A stretch of DNA of 64,000 bases, taken from NCBI GenBank assembly GCA_937915865.1, contig CALGIG010000083.1, positions 1-64,000 on the forward strand, in the 5' to 3' direction. The notes under the pieces were generated by a model, which did not search any database, was not told the DNA's origin, and saw nothing but the letters and a program-made list of their open reading frames with translations. How positions within the stretch are numbered: position 1 is the first letter of the stretch; every line of letters begins with the position of its first letter. A program made the translations under genes and the position numbers. Of this stretch, positions 1 through 8,001 are shown piece by piece. Source of the DNA: an uncultured Prolixibacteraceae bacterium. Its GTDB lineage: Bacteria; Bacteroidota; Bacteroidia; Bacteroidales; Prolixibacteraceae.

Positions 1-57
1 TATCAACATTCCTCGTTTTTTATCGCATATTAATTTATTTACAATTGAACAGCCGCG

Positions 58-423
58 CTAGAACGGTAGATCGTTCCCCGAGTCGTCTATTTGTTCCGGA
101 GGAATGTCACTAACCGAATATTCTGGTGGAAAGTTTCGTGCTTGTGTGGCAACGTTTTCTATTTTCCATGCATTGATATTGTGATACCATTTCCCGTTAA
201 AATCGCGCGATTCAACAGTGAAAAAGACTTCAATTTCTGAGCCTTCTGATATTCCGTTAATTAGCGATGTTTTATCTCCAAAAAGCGTAAAGCATATCTT
301 CTTTGGAAATTGTTCGTTGGTTTCAATAACAAAATCTTGTTTACTCCATTCTTTTCCAGCTTTACTGACGCCCGATTCTGGTCTTAATTTTTGAATCAAG
401 GTTCCTTTTACCTGCATACTCAT
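58..423 (-). CDS. DUF3127 protein with SSB-like C-terminal tail
   Basis: A 121-residue protein of the DUF3127 family, found in Bacteroidota; its biochemical role is not established. The sequence is the size of a single small beta-rich domain and ends in a polar linker followed by DDSGNDLPF, which closely resembles the acidic-hydrophobic tip of bacterial single-stranded DNA-binding protein. I chose the ATG at 423 (MSMQVKG): a longer frame to 477 exists, but its start lies inside a transcription terminator hairpin belonging to the gene before it. A second ATG two codons on (417) is also possible. It follows the FKBP gene on the same strand but is separated from it by that terminator, so it probably has its own promoter. 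The family call is firm; a DNA-related role is inference from the tail. Confidence 0.8.
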   Translation of the reverse strand: MSMQVKGTLIQKLRPESGVSKAGKEWSKQDFVIETNEQFPKKICFTLFGDKTSLINGISEGSEIEVFFTVESRDFNGKWYHNINAWKIENVATQARNFPPEYSVSDIPPEQIDDSGNDLPF

Positions 424-450
424 GATGTAATTTTTATCGTGTTCAGAAAT

Positions 451-485
451 AAAAAACACCCTTGTATTTACATACAAGAGTGTTT
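451..485 (-). terminator. Intrinsic terminator of the FKBP gene
   Basis: A 13-bp stem with one wobble pair (454-466 with 473-485) and a 6-base loop is followed on the minus strand by six U residues. It sits directly after the FKBP stop codon and excludes the longer start for the downstream DUF3127 gene. Confidence 0.8.
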
Positions 486-504
486 AAATTTATGTATTCG
501 GAAA

Positions 505-1215
505 TTATTTCTTTACAATTTCAAGCAATTCAACTTCAAAAATAAGAGTTGAATTTGGTTTGATATCCTGTCCGGCACCTCTTTCGCCATAAGCTAAAGA
601 TGCAGGTATGTATAGTTTCCATTTTGATCCAACGGGCATAAGCTGCAATGCTTCGGTCCACCCAGGGATTACACGATTAACTGGGAAAGTAGCAGGTTCT
701 CCACGTTCAATTGAACTATCGAAAACTTTTCCGTCTAGTAAAGTACCTTTGTAATGGCATTTTACTTCATCTTCAGCTTTAGGTTTTGGTCCTGTTCCAG
801 CTTTAATAATTTCGTATTGAAGTCCGCTTGCAGTGGTAATAACACCTGATTTAGTTTTATTTTTTGCAAGGAATTCTTCTCCTTCTTTTAAATTCTTATC
901 ACCTTCAACTTTTGATATCTGGCTAAAGAATTTTTGTATTATTTCATTGGCTTTTTGAGGTTTAATGTTAACAGAATCACCCAAAAATGCTTTTTCAAAA
1001 GCAGCAAGGATAATCTTTTTGTCAAGTTGGTCAACTCCTGGAGCTGATTTCATTTGCTGTTTATTGTTTTCGCCAATGAGTACGCCCAAAGCATAACTGG
1101 CAGAATCACTTTTGCTGGTAAGTTTTACGTCACCTTTTGTACCTGAATTCTGACATCCTGCAACTCCAACAGTTAGAATGAAAGCCGCAGCATAAAAAAA
1201 TGTTCTTAACTTCAT
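505..1215 (-). CDS. FKBP-type peptidyl-prolyl isomerase lipoprotein
   Basis: A 236-residue peptidyl-prolyl cis-trans isomerase that catalyses proline isomerisation during protein folding. A lipoprotein signal ends at VAGC with the lipidated Cys at residue 21, so it is exported and membrane-anchored. Residues about 32-120 form the helical N-terminal domain typical of FkpA/Mip-like proteins (probable dimerisation), and residues 126-236 form the FKBP catalytic domain. Expected pocket residues are visible: Tyr155, Phe165-Asp166, Val182-Ile183, Trp186 and Tyr209. The gene is monocistronic, ending at a strong terminator. Length and architecture match Bacteroidota FkpA-like lipoproteins; inner- versus outer-membrane location cannot be decided from sequence. 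Confidence 0.93.
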   Translation of the reverse strand: MKLRTFFYAAAFILTVGVAGCQNSGTKGDVKLTSKSDSASYALGVLIGENNKQQMKSAPGVDQLDKKIILAAFEKAFLGDSVNIKPQKANEIIQKFFSQISKVEGDKNLKEGEEFLAKNKTKSGVITTASGLQYEIIKAGTGPKPKAEDEVKCHYKGTLLDGKVFDSSIERGEPATFPVNRVIPGWTEALQLMPVGSKWKLYIPASLAYGERGAGQDIKPNSTLIFEVELLEIVKK

Positions 1216-1351
1216 GTGTTATTTTTAAATAATTAAACAATTTTCTTGGTTTAAGTTCCTGAGTCGTTTTGTTTTAAATTGAAAATCAGATATTAGCAAA
1301 CCAAAATTTTCAGGGTACGAATATAGTCTATTTTTTATAAGGACTGTGGTT

Positions 1352-2020
1352 TTACAAGAGCTTTTTCCCTCTTAAAATTTCCTTTTTCCCTGGTGGGCCA
1401 GGTAACCGTTCCATTTCAAAACCAAACGATGCAATTGTTCTGCGTATAGTACCTTTAGCGCAATAGGTGACAATTAATCCATTGTTTGTAATACATTTAC
1501 ATACTTTTTCAATTACTTCGTCTGACCACAAATCAGGTTGCTTATTAGGAGCGAAGGCATCGTAATAAACTAAATCGACGTTCGGGATAGGGTCAAATTG
1601 ATAATTGACTAAATCGGTTTGAATTTTCAGTAAAATAAAGCTGGGTTCAATTTCAATATTCTTTTCCCAAGACGATTGATGAATCTTATCAAAGAGGGCC
1701 GAATATTCTTTAAACTCACCTTCAGCGTAGTTCAAATTTGTATACTCTTTTTCAGTTAATGGAAACTTTTCAATGCTAATATATTTTACTGATATGTTGT
1801 GTCTTTTGCTGTAAATGGCAGTTAAAAAAGCATTTAATCCTGTTCCGAATCCAATTTCGAGTATAGTAATTTTTCCCCCTGCGAATTGCAATAATCCATT
1901 ATTAATGTAAATATGGAGCGATTCCTGTATCGCTCCATGTGTTGAGTGATAATGTTCATCCATTTCTGGAATGTAAATGGTATGTGAACCATCTCCAGTT
2001 ATGACAAATTCTTTGTTCAT
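1352..2020 (-). CDS. mnmD: tRNA methyltransferase MnmD (stand-alone)
   Basis: A 222-residue SAM-dependent methyltransferase of the MnmD/DUF752 family. It adds the last methyl group when mnm5(s2)U is made at the tRNA wobble position. The SAM-binding glycine loop is at residues 55-64 (EIGFGTGLNA) and the family motif YYDAFAPNKQPDLW is at 152-165. In gammaproteobacteria this domain is fused to an FAD oxidase as MnmC; here only the methyltransferase half is present, as in many other phyla. It is divergent from the Sua5 gene, another tRNA-modifying enzyme, and they share a 67-base intergenic region. Confidence 0.88.
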   Translation of the reverse strand: MNKEFVITGDGSHTIYIPEMDEHYHSTHGAIQESLHIYINNGLLQFAGGKITILEIGFGTGLNAFLTAIYSKRHNISVKYISIEKFPLTEKEYTNLNYAEGEFKEYSALFDKIHQSSWEKNIEIEPSFILLKIQTDLVNYQFDPIPNVDLVYYDAFAPNKQPDLWSDEVIEKVCKCITNNGLIVTYCAKGTIRRTIASFGFEMERLPGPPGKKEILRGKKLL

Positions 2021-2056
2021 TTAAAATAAAGAAGAATAAAAGCATGGCAAAATAAC

Positions 2057-2064
2057 TAAATTTG
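2057..2064 (+). promoter_or_regulatory. Bacteroidota -7 element for Sua5 gene
   Basis: TAAATTTG matches the Bacteroidota consensus TAnnTTTG exactly and lies 23 bases before the chosen ATG at 2088. It overlaps the GTG at 2064, which therefore cannot be the start codon. Confidence 0.65.
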
Positions 2065-2087
2065 TGCTGCCTGAAAAAGAGAATCTG

Positions 2088-2702
2088 ATGCTTTTAAAAA
2101 TTTACGACGAAAATCCGAATAGCAGAGAAGTTAGGCGTGTTGCCGATGTTTTAAGGAATGGAGGAATAATCATTTATCCAACAGATACTGTTTATGGCCT
2201 GGGATGTGACATTACCAATCAGAAAGCTGTTGAAAAGGTTGCCAGGTTCAAGAATGTATCTGTTGAAAAGTCAAATTTCTCCTTTATATGTTCTGATCTA
2301 AGTCATTTGTCCGATTTTTCAAAACCTGTTTCTAATCAGGTGTTCAAGCTCTTGAAAAAATATCTGCCAGGTCCGTTTACTTTTATTTTAGATGCTAATA
2401 GTAATGTTCCGCGTTATTTTAAGGGAAAGAAGAAATCGGTTGGAATTCGTATACCGAATAATTCTATAATTATCGAAATTGTCAGGGAACTTGGAAATCC
2501 CATTATGTCGACTTCAATACATGACGAAGATGAGATTATAGAATATTCGACTGATCCCGAACTTATACATGAGCGTTTTGCTGATATTGCTGATATTGTG
2601 ATTGATGGTGGATATGGAGGAAATATTCCTTCTACTATAATTGATTGCACCGGCGATTCTCCGGTTGTTGTTCGTCAGGGGAAAGGTATTTTTGAAGAAT
2701 AA
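2088..2702 (+). CDS. Threonylcarbamoyl-AMP synthase (Sua5/YrdC/YciO)
   Basis: A 204-residue Sua5/YciO/YrdC domain protein. The family makes threonylcarbamoyl-AMP from threonine, bicarbonate and ATP, the first step of the universal t6A37 tRNA modification. Visible motifs are YPTDTVYGLGCD near the N-terminus, the KS..SFICSD segment and LPGPFTFIL. The length fits the single-domain form without the extra Sua5 C-terminal domain, so YciO-like paralogy is possible. The start at 2088 (MLLKIYDEN) was preferred over an upstream GTG because a -7 element covers that GTG. A membrane-protein gene follows 17 bases downstream and may be co-transcribed. Confidence 0.85.
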   Translation: MLLKIYDENPNSREVRRVADVLRNGGIIIYPTDTVYGLGCDITNQKAVEKVARFKNVSVEKSNFSFICSDLSHLSDFSKPVSNQVFKLLKKYLPGPFTFILDANSNVPRYFKGKKKSVGIRIPNNSIIIEIVRELGNPIMSTSIHDEDEIIEYSTDPELIHERFADIADIVIDGGYGGNIPSTIIDCTGDSPVVVRQGKGIFEE

Positions 2703-2719
2703 ATCAAAATTGACATAGT

Positions 2720-3310
2720 ATGGTAAGTAATGAAAGGTTAACATTTTCAGTATTTTACGAAAGGTTTTCGGTTTTGCCTGATAATCGAATAATGGATATT
2801 TTGAGAAACCATAACGATTATCAGGAGGCTGCCCAACATGCTGCCACTCAAATTGCTATTGAACGTGGGATAATACATTCGGCTGATGATCTTTTGGCGC
2901 CTGAATTTCAAAAACGTCAAAGCACAAAGCAAACATTATTTCCATCTACCTCAGACGACTATCACCATACCCGTTTATTAAGCAGTGTTTTTCGCTTTTT
3001 ATTTGTTTTTTCATTGTTACCTGTTGTTTATGGCATACTTCAATATGCAAAAGGCAACATGTTTTTTGCTACCGCAGGCATTATTTTAGGGTCAGTTTGG
3101 TTCTTATTGTCATTTTTTATGAAACGTTTAGGTAAAACTGTGTTTGTTTTTCCTCTTTTATTCCTGGTGTTGGTTGTGGCCATATTCTTTGGGTATAAGC
3201 TGGTTTTGCATTCACCATTTAACTTTATGGATTTCTTTATGTTTCTGATTGGAATTTTGTTGCCTACTTATTTTGTTCTATTGGCCCGGAAACTTATTGG
3301 CTCAAAATAA
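2720..3310 (+). CDS. Uncharacterised membrane protein, four helices
   Basis: I do not recognise this 196-residue protein. Residues 1-90 are soluble and moderately charged, and residues about 90-192 form four hydrophobic segments (starting near RFLFVFSLL, MFFATAGII, VFVFPLLFLV and FFMFLIGIL). There is no signal peptide, so it is probably an inner-membrane protein with a cytoplasmic N-terminal domain. It lies 17 bases after the Sua5 gene on the same strand, consistent with co-transcription, but no functional link can be deduced. Codon use is ordinary for the window. Confidence 0.7.
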   Translation: MVSNERLTFSVFYERFSVLPDNRIMDILRNHNDYQEAAQHAATQIAIERGIIHSADDLLAPEFQKRQSTKQTLFPSTSDDYHHTRLLSSVFRFLFVFSLLPVVYGILQYAKGNMFFATAGIILGSVWFLLSFFMKRLGKTVFVFPLLFLVLVVAIFFGYKLVLHSPFNFMDFFMFLIGILLPTYFVLLARKLIGSK

Positions 3311-3412
3311 TTTTGTTCTTATTTCAATTTAAATCATTCCTTAAAAAGATTAATTCACCTAAGGAAATCTGTCGTTCATCGAAAAGATTTCAAATTTTTG
3401 TTTACACCGATT

Positions 3413-3420
3413 TAGTTTTG
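3413..3420 (+). promoter_or_regulatory. -7 element before the DUF2807 gene
   Basis: TAGTTTTG fits TAnnTTTG, 28 bases upstream of the ATG at 3449. No TTTG at the expected -33 distance was found. Confidence 0.5.
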
Positions 3421-3448
3421 ATTCAGAATAAATAAAAAACTGAATCGT

Positions 3449-4168
3449 ATGTATTTGCTTCGAATAACAAGTCTGATTTTTGCCTTAGGTGTTTTAGTTT
3501 CTAAATTATTTGCCGAGCCAATTATGCCTGTAAGTATGGCCGGCGACGATTCTAATGTTCGAACCTATAATATACAGCCATTTACGAGAATTTACCTTGA
3601 AGGTGCATTTAAAGTTGTCCTTGAGCAAGGAACACAGGCTGGACTCAAAATAAAAACCGATGAGGATAATTTCAAATACATTGATGTAGAATCGAGTGTT
3701 GAAACTTTAAGCCTGAAGATAACAAAGAAACACTTCAATTTTGATGAATTAGTTTTATATGTAACATTCAAAGACCTTGAAAAACTTGAAATTCAAGGTG
3801 GTGTAAATCTTGAGACCAAGGGTTATGTCGATTTAAAGGACTTCAGTCTTCGCGTTGAAGGAGGTGCAACTGTTGAAATGAATATGAAAGCCAACCGCGT
3901 TGATGTTGTTGGAGAAGGAGGTGTCAAGTTTGAGTTTGATGGTATATCTGATGAACTTATCGCACGTATTTCTGGAGCTGGTTATTTAGATGCAATTGAT
4001 TTAAAGACTAGAAAGTGTGATATTAGAATTGAAGGTGTTGGGGCTGGAAGTGTCTATTCAACCGAATCGTTGAATGCAACAATTAGCGGGGTTGGTAAGA
4101 TAAGATATAAAGGCGAACCTAAAGTTTTTAAAAAGATTGAAGGAGTAGGGGTAATTTCTCCTGATTAA
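3449..4168 (+). CDS. Exported DUF2807 (head-GIN domain) protein
   Basis: A 239-residue exported protein. A signal peptide (hydrophobic ITSLIFALGVLVSKLFAE) is followed by a repetitive beta-rich domain of the DUF2807 or putative autotransporter adhesin head-GIN type. The repeated Gly-rich turns (EGG, GEGG, GVGAG, SGVGK) spaced along the chain are the beta-helix pattern of that family. These proteins are numerous in Bacteroidota and their molecular role is unknown; a periplasmic or surface location is inferred. It stands alone with its own -7 element and a strong terminator just downstream. Confidence 0.8.
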   Translation: MYLLRITSLIFALGVLVSKLFAEPIMPVSMAGDDSNVRTYNIQPFTRIYLEGAFKVVLEQGTQAGLKIKTDEDNFKYIDVESSVETLSLKITKKHFNFDELVLYVTFKDLEKLEIQGGVNLETKGYVDLKDFSLRVEGGATVEMNMKANRVDVVGEGGVKFEFDGISDELIARISGAGYLDAIDLKTRKCDIRIEGVGAGSVYSTESLNATISGVGKIRYKGEPKVFKKIEGVGVISPD

Positions 4169-4192
4169 ATAGTTAAATTTTGTGGTTAAGAG

Positions 4193-4222
4193 AAAAGGCT
4201 GTCTGATTAGATGGCCTTTTTT
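4193..4222 (+). terminator. Intrinsic terminator after DUF2807 gene
   Basis: AAAAGGC (4193-4199) pairs with GCCTTTT (4214-4220), with partial inner pairing, and runs into six T residues. It lies 25 bases after the stop codon. Confidence 0.75.
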
Positions 4223-4400
4223 ACTGTGCGCTTGCACTGAACCAAATTCGTTTCCAAATGTTTAAATATTCATAAGTTGATTGTTTATAAAAAATGATTA
4301 CTATTTAAATGTCAGTAGTATGTGTTGATTTTGTTTAGTTTTTTATTTTAAAAATTAAACAATCATAAATTGTTTCTGTTTTAGTGTATGATTAAAATTT

Positions 4401-4406
4401 GGGAGG
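4401..4406 (+). promoter_or_regulatory. Strong Shine-Dalgarno sequence before folE
   Basis: GGGAGG lies 7 bases before the ATG at 4414. Most genes here have no such sequence, so this site both fixes the start and marks folE as unusual. Confidence 0.7.
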
Positions 4407-4413
4407 TTTGACA

Positions 4414-5148
4414 ATGAAAGTAAGTGGATTTTTAAATACAGGGGCGTCCAGGCCAAAAGTTAATACAAATCATTTAACGCCAGCAAATTCACGTAATTTA
4501 GTTCATGAAATGATTGGCGATAACCATGTTGCTACTTCACTTGAAACTCCTTTACGTGAAGATGCATTTGCGCTGAGTGATGAACAAAAAATGGTTTTAA
4601 TTGAAGACAAGTTTCGGGATATAATGAATATTCTGGGATTGGACCTCAATGATGATAGTTTAAATGGAACGCCTCATCGGGTTGCTAAAATGTTTGTTAA
4701 AGAGATATTTTCAGGTTTAAATCCTGAAAACAAACCTAAAATATCTGTTTTCGAGAACAAGTTTAAGTATGGTGAGATGTTGGTTGAACGAAATATAAAT
4801 ATCAATTCAACGTGTGAACACCATTTTCTTCCTATTGTAGGAAAGGCTCATGTAGCGTATGTTTCAAGCGGTCAGGTTATTGGGTTGTCTAAAATTAATC
4901 GGGTTGTTGATTACTTTGCCAGAAGGCCACAAGTTCAGGAACGTATGACAGTCCAAATCGCAAATGAATTAAAACGAATATTAAATACTCAGGATGTGGC
5001 AGTGGTTATTGATGCAAAACACCTTTGTGTTTCTTCGCGTGGAATTCAGGATGAAGGAAGCTCAACAATAACAGCTGAATATGGAGGTATATTTAAGGAC
5101 ACCCGGCGTAGAGAAGAATTTTTGAAATATATTTCAATAAATCAGTAA
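4414..5148 (+). CDS. folE: GTP cyclohydrolase I
   Basis: A 244-residue GTP cyclohydrolase I, which converts GTP to 7,8-dihydroneopterin triphosphate for folate or pterin/queuosine precursors. Zinc ligands Cys134, His137 and Cys205 are present in CEHHFLP and HLCVSSRG, and the motifs HRVAKMF, GLSKINRVVDYFARRPQVQERMT and STITAEYGG are intact. It has about 55 extra N-terminal residues of low complexity before the enzyme domain, making it longer than the usual 190-220 residues. The ATG at 4414 was chosen because GGGAGG precedes it at 7 bases. It is flanked by terminators and so is transcribed alone. FolE could feed the queuosine pathway served by QueA at 14.6 kb. Confidence 0.93.
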   Translation: MKVSGFLNTGASRPKVNTNHLTPANSRNLVHEMIGDNHVATSLETPLREDAFALSDEQKMVLIEDKFRDIMNILGLDLNDDSLNGTPHRVAKMFVKEIFSGLNPENKPKISVFENKFKYGEMLVERNININSTCEHHFLPIVGKAHVAYVSSGQVIGLSKINRVVDYFARRPQVQERMTVQIANELKRILNTQDVAVVIDAKHLCVSSRGIQDEGSSTITAEYGGIFKDTRRREEFLKYISINQ

Positions 5149-5173
5149 AGAGGGGATTTGAGGTGGTGAGTTG

Positions 5174-5207
5174 AAGACCATTCAGTTTAATTTGAATGGT
5201 CTTTTTT
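5174..5207 (+). terminator. Intrinsic terminator after folE
   Basis: An 11-bp perfect stem (5174-5184 with 5193-5203), an 8-base loop, then TTTT. Confidence 0.8.
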
Positions 5208-5264
5208 CTTTTTTTATCTTCTGAACTTTCTGATTTTTCATTTCTTTTGTAAGAAAAACATAAA

Positions 5265-5486
5265 ATGGAAGGAAGTAAAAGATCAGCTATAAAACCTGGC
5301 GCTGAGGTTTTGATCGTTCAAAAGCAACATCAGTCTTCTGGAGAATTAACTCATGGTTTTGTTAAAAATATTTTGACCAACTCGGCGAATCATCCGCATG
5401 GAATAAAAGTAAGGCTTGAAACCGGCGAAGTTGGTCGGGTGAAAAAAATCATATTTGATAATTTAGATGGAAATAATATCGACTAA
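5265..5486 (+). CDS. YwbE family protein
   Basis: A 73-residue protein of the YwbE/DUF2196 family: a small basic domain with the conserved core IKPGAEVLIVQK, a GFVKNILTNS segment, then HPHGIKVRL and GRVKKII. The family occurs in many bacteria and has no proven function; the compact KOW/SH3-like pattern suggests nucleic-acid or ribosome contact, which is inference. Its 3' end overlaps the MOSC-domain gene by 20 bases in a different frame, so the two are translationally coupled. Confidence 0.8.
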   Translation: MEGSKRSAIKPGAEVLIVQKQHQSSGELTHGFVKNILTNSANHPHGIKVRLETGEVGRVKKIIFDNLDGNNID

Positions 5487-6105
5487 TATTGGAGAACCTG
5501 TTGTTATTGAATGGCGCGGCCAAAAACTACTGACAGGCATTTTTAAATATCCTGTAGATAAGTCGATTTACCTTGGTAAAGGTAATGTGGGAAATGATCA
5601 TGTAATTGACCAACGGTTTCATGGAGGAGCCGATAAAGCCTGTTATTTGTATTCTGCCGACCATTATTCTTTTTGGAGTCGGCAATATCCTGATGTGAAA
5701 CTACAATGGGGCATGTTTGGCGAAAACCTCACTGTTAAGGGATTGGATGAGTCTTTGATACATATTGGCGATCGGTATAAAATAGGGACGGCTGTTATTC
5801 AGGTAACACAACCTCGTCAACCATGCTTCAAGCTTGGTATCAGGTTTAATGACCAGAAAGTTGTTTCCGATTTTTGGGGTCTGTCTTTCTCCGGAGTATA
5901 CGTGAGGGTTTTGGAAGAAGGAGTGGTTAGCACTGGCGATAAAATAGTTTTGATCTATCGTTATCCCCAAAGTTTTACTGTTGCTGAGGTGTTTTCATTC
6001 TTTAGTTCAGGGAAAAATAATCATGAATCAATCAGGTTGTCAATTTCAGATCCAAATCTTGCTGCATCATGCCGTCGTGACCTTGAAAAACTACTCAACA
6101 ACTAA
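5467..6105 (+). CDS. MOSC domain protein (YiiM-like)
   Basis: A 212-residue MOSC domain protein. The domain binds molybdenum cofactor through a conserved cysteine, here Cys120 in QPRQPCFKLG. Other family marks are DQRFHGGADKACYLY near residue 50 and GMFGENLTV near residue 82. It resembles YiiM, which acts in reduction of N-hydroxylated bases such as 6-hydroxylaminopurine, but the exact substrate is not shown. The C-terminal part carries a helical extension typical of YiiM. The start overlaps the end of the YwbE gene. The stop codon lies inside a large hairpin shared with the opposite gene. Confidence 0.85.
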   Translation: MEIISTNIGEPVVIEWRGQKLLTGIFKYPVDKSIYLGKGNVGNDHVIDQRFHGGADKACYLYSADHYSFWSRQYPDVKLQWGMFGENLTVKGLDESLIHIGDRYKIGTAVIQVTQPRQPCFKLGIRFNDQKVVSDFWGLSFSGVYVRVLEEGVVSTGDKIVLIYRYPQSFTVAEVFSFFSSGKNNHESIRLSISDPNLAASCRRDLEKLLNN

Positions 6106-6133
6106 ATGCCTGTATGCCAGGTTATTTAGTTGT
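6098..6133. terminator. Shared convergent hairpin spanning both stop codons
   Basis: ACAACTAAAT (6098-6107) pairs with ATTTAGTTGT (6124-6133), and inside it CCTG (6109-6112) pairs with CAGG (6118-6121). The TAA of the MOSC gene and the TAA of the opposite gene lie in the two outer arms. There is only a weak U run on either side. Confidence 0.55.
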
Positions 6134-6368
6134 GTCTGTGTTGTTTATATTTTAATAATTGCTCTCTCGTTTTACTTTTAAATTTCTTGTTTTCATTTGC
6201 ACTATCTTGCACGGTCGTCAGTCCTGAAGCAAACAGGATTATCGACCCTAATATAAAAATAAGCCCTAAAAATCTTAAAGGAGTTGAAAGTATTGCAAAA
6301 AGCACGATTCCAGTTATAATCAGGATTATACCAAATATTGCTTGATATTTTCTCATTTTGGTTGTCAT
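6126..6368 (-). CDS. Small two-helix membrane protein
   Basis: An 80-residue protein with two adjacent hydrophobic segments (AIFGIILIITGIVLFAIL and FLGLIFILGSIILFASGL) and a basic hydrophilic tail rich in Lys, Gln and His. I do not recognise a family. The start at 6368 (MTTKMRK) is chosen because AAAGGAGG lies 7 bases upstream. The hairpin topology with both ends cytoplasmic is likely from the positive residues at both ends. It ends within a hairpin shared with the MOSC gene. Confidence 0.7.
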   Translation of the reverse strand: MTTKMRKYQAIFGIILIITGIVLFAILSTPLRFLGLIFILGSIILFASGLTTVQDSANENKKFKSKTREQLLKYKQHRHN

Positions 6369-6375
6369 TATTTTG

Positions 6376-6383
6376 CCTCCTTT
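6376..6383 (-). promoter_or_regulatory. Strong Shine-Dalgarno of the small membrane protein
   Basis: AAAGGAGG on the minus strand, 7 bases before the ATG at 6368; it decides the start against an upstream ATG at 6386 that lies on the other side of it. Confidence 0.7.
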
Positions 6384-6455
6384 CAATTTAGGTTTTTTGT
6401 ACTGTTACGAATCCTGAAGCATATCTGTTTCAGTAAATGTTAAGCGAAATTTAGC

Positions 6456-7991
6456 TTATAACGGAATGTTGCCATGCTTACGCGGAAGATTAGATTTTCG
6501 CTTATTGTGGGTCATGTGAAGCGCTTCAATTATTTTACTTCTTGTATTCTGGGGCAGGATTATCTCGTCGATATAACCCAATGAAGCTGCTCTATACGGA
6601 TTAGCAAATTTATCGCGATACTCTGTTATGGCTTTGGCTTTTTCATCATCAGATAATTTCCCGCGATACAAAATATTAATTGCACCATCGGGGCCCATAA
6701 CCGCGATTTCGGCTGTTGGATAGGCCATATTAACATCGCCGCCAATGTGTTTACTTGACATTACATCGTAAGCTCCACCATAAGCTTTACGGGTTATCAG
6801 CGTAATTTTCGGAACAGTTGCTTCGGCGAAAGCATAGAGTAATTTTGCTCCATGTTTAATAATTCCGCCAAACTCTTGTGCTGTTCCAGGTAGAAACCCG
6901 GGAACATCAACCAGCGTTACCAGAGGAATATTAAACGCATCGCAGAACCGGACAAACCGGGCAGCTTTTCCAGAGGAATTGATGTCGAGGACTCCTGCCA
7001 AATGTGCAGGCTGATTGGCAACTATTCCGATAGATTTTCCACCCATCCGTGCAAAACCGATTATAATATTTGGTGCATAATGTGGTTGTACTTCCAGAAA
7101 ATGTTCATCATCTATTATTTTCATGATGATGTCTTTTATATCATAAGGTTTGTTGGGGTCGGCTGGTACAATATTGTTGAGCAATGGTTCAACCCTTTCT
7201 TCAGGATCAGAACAAATTTTTACCAATGGTTCCTCCATGTTATTGGATGGAATGAAACTTATTAATTCTCGAACCATCATTAGGGTTGTTTCTTCATCAT
7301 TCCCAGTGAAATGAGCTACCCCACTTTTCGATGCGTGTGTTATTGCTCCGCCGAGGTCTTCTTTTGTTACATCTTCGTGGGTCACGGTTTTTATTACTTC
7401 AGGCCCTGTAACAAACATGTGGCTGGTTTTTTCGACCATAAAAATGAAGTCGGTAAGTGCCGGTGAGTATACAGCCCCACCAGCACATGGACCAAGTATA
7501 GCGCTTATTTGTGGTACAACTCCTGAAAACAGTACATTGTTATAGAAAATATCAGCATATCCGGCCAAACTTTCTACTCCTTCCTGTATACGTGCTCCTC
7601 CTGAGTCGTTAAGCCCAATTACCGGAGCACCCATTTTTACAGCTAATTCCTGAATTTTCAATATTTTATCAGCATTTGTTCTGCTTAAGGTCCCTCCAAA
7701 AACAGTAAAGTCTTGAGCAAAAACATAAACCAGTCTTCCGTCGATTTTACCATAGCCCGAAACAACTCCATCGCCCGGAATTTTCTGTTTGTCAATTCCA
7801 AAATCGGTAGCACGATGGGTTACCATTTTATCTATTTCATGAAATGTTCCCGGATCGAGTAGCATTTCTATTCGTTCTCTGGCAGTTTTCTTTCCTGAAT
7901 GATGCTGTTTTTCAATGCGTTCTGTTCCACCACCCGATTCAGCCTGTTGATTTAGTTTTTCAAACTGGTCAAATTTGGTTTGTAAGTCCAT
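6456..7991 (-). CDS. Propionyl-CoA carboxylase-type beta subunit
   Basis: A 511-residue carboxyltransferase subunit of a biotin-dependent acyl-CoA carboxylase. It transfers the carboxyl group from carboxybiotin to an acyl-CoA. Two crotonase-like halves are visible, with acyl-CoA and biotin oxyanion glycines in GPCAGGAVYSPALTDF (near 168-182) and DVPGFLPGTAQEFGG. Asp409 in GGAYDVM is the residue that in studied enzymes favours propionyl-CoA over acetyl-CoA, so propionyl-CoA carboxylase (making methylmalonyl-CoA) is the best call; methylmalonyl-CoA decarboxylation is the alternative. It is the last gene of a three-gene operon with the biotin carrier 10 bases upstream. Confidence 0.9.
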   Translation of the reverse strand: MDLQTKFDQFEKLNQQAESGGGTERIEKQHHSGKKTARERIEMLLDPGTFHEIDKMVTHRATDFGIDKQKIPGDGVVSGYGKIDGRLVYVFAQDFTVFGGTLSRTNADKILKIQELAVKMGAPVIGLNDSGGARIQEGVESLAGYADIFYNNVLFSGVVPQISAILGPCAGGAVYSPALTDFIFMVEKTSHMFVTGPEVIKTVTHEDVTKEDLGGAITHASKSGVAHFTGNDEETTLMMVRELISFIPSNNMEEPLVKICSDPEERVEPLLNNIVPADPNKPYDIKDIIMKIIDDEHFLEVQPHYAPNIIIGFARMGGKSIGIVANQPAHLAGVLDINSSGKAARFVRFCDAFNIPLVTLVDVPGFLPGTAQEFGGIIKHGAKLLYAFAEATVPKITLITRKAYGGAYDVMSSKHIGGDVNMAYPTAEIAVMGPDGAINILYRGKLSDDEKAKAITEYRDKFANPYRAASLGYIDEIILPQNTRSKIIEALHMTHNKRKSNLPRKHGNIPL

Positions 7992-8001
7992 AATTAATGT
8001 T

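Noticed and set aside
2064..2702. GTG start at 2064 for the Sua5 gene
   Set aside because: The GTG is part of a perfect -7 promoter element, so it is upstream of the transcription start.
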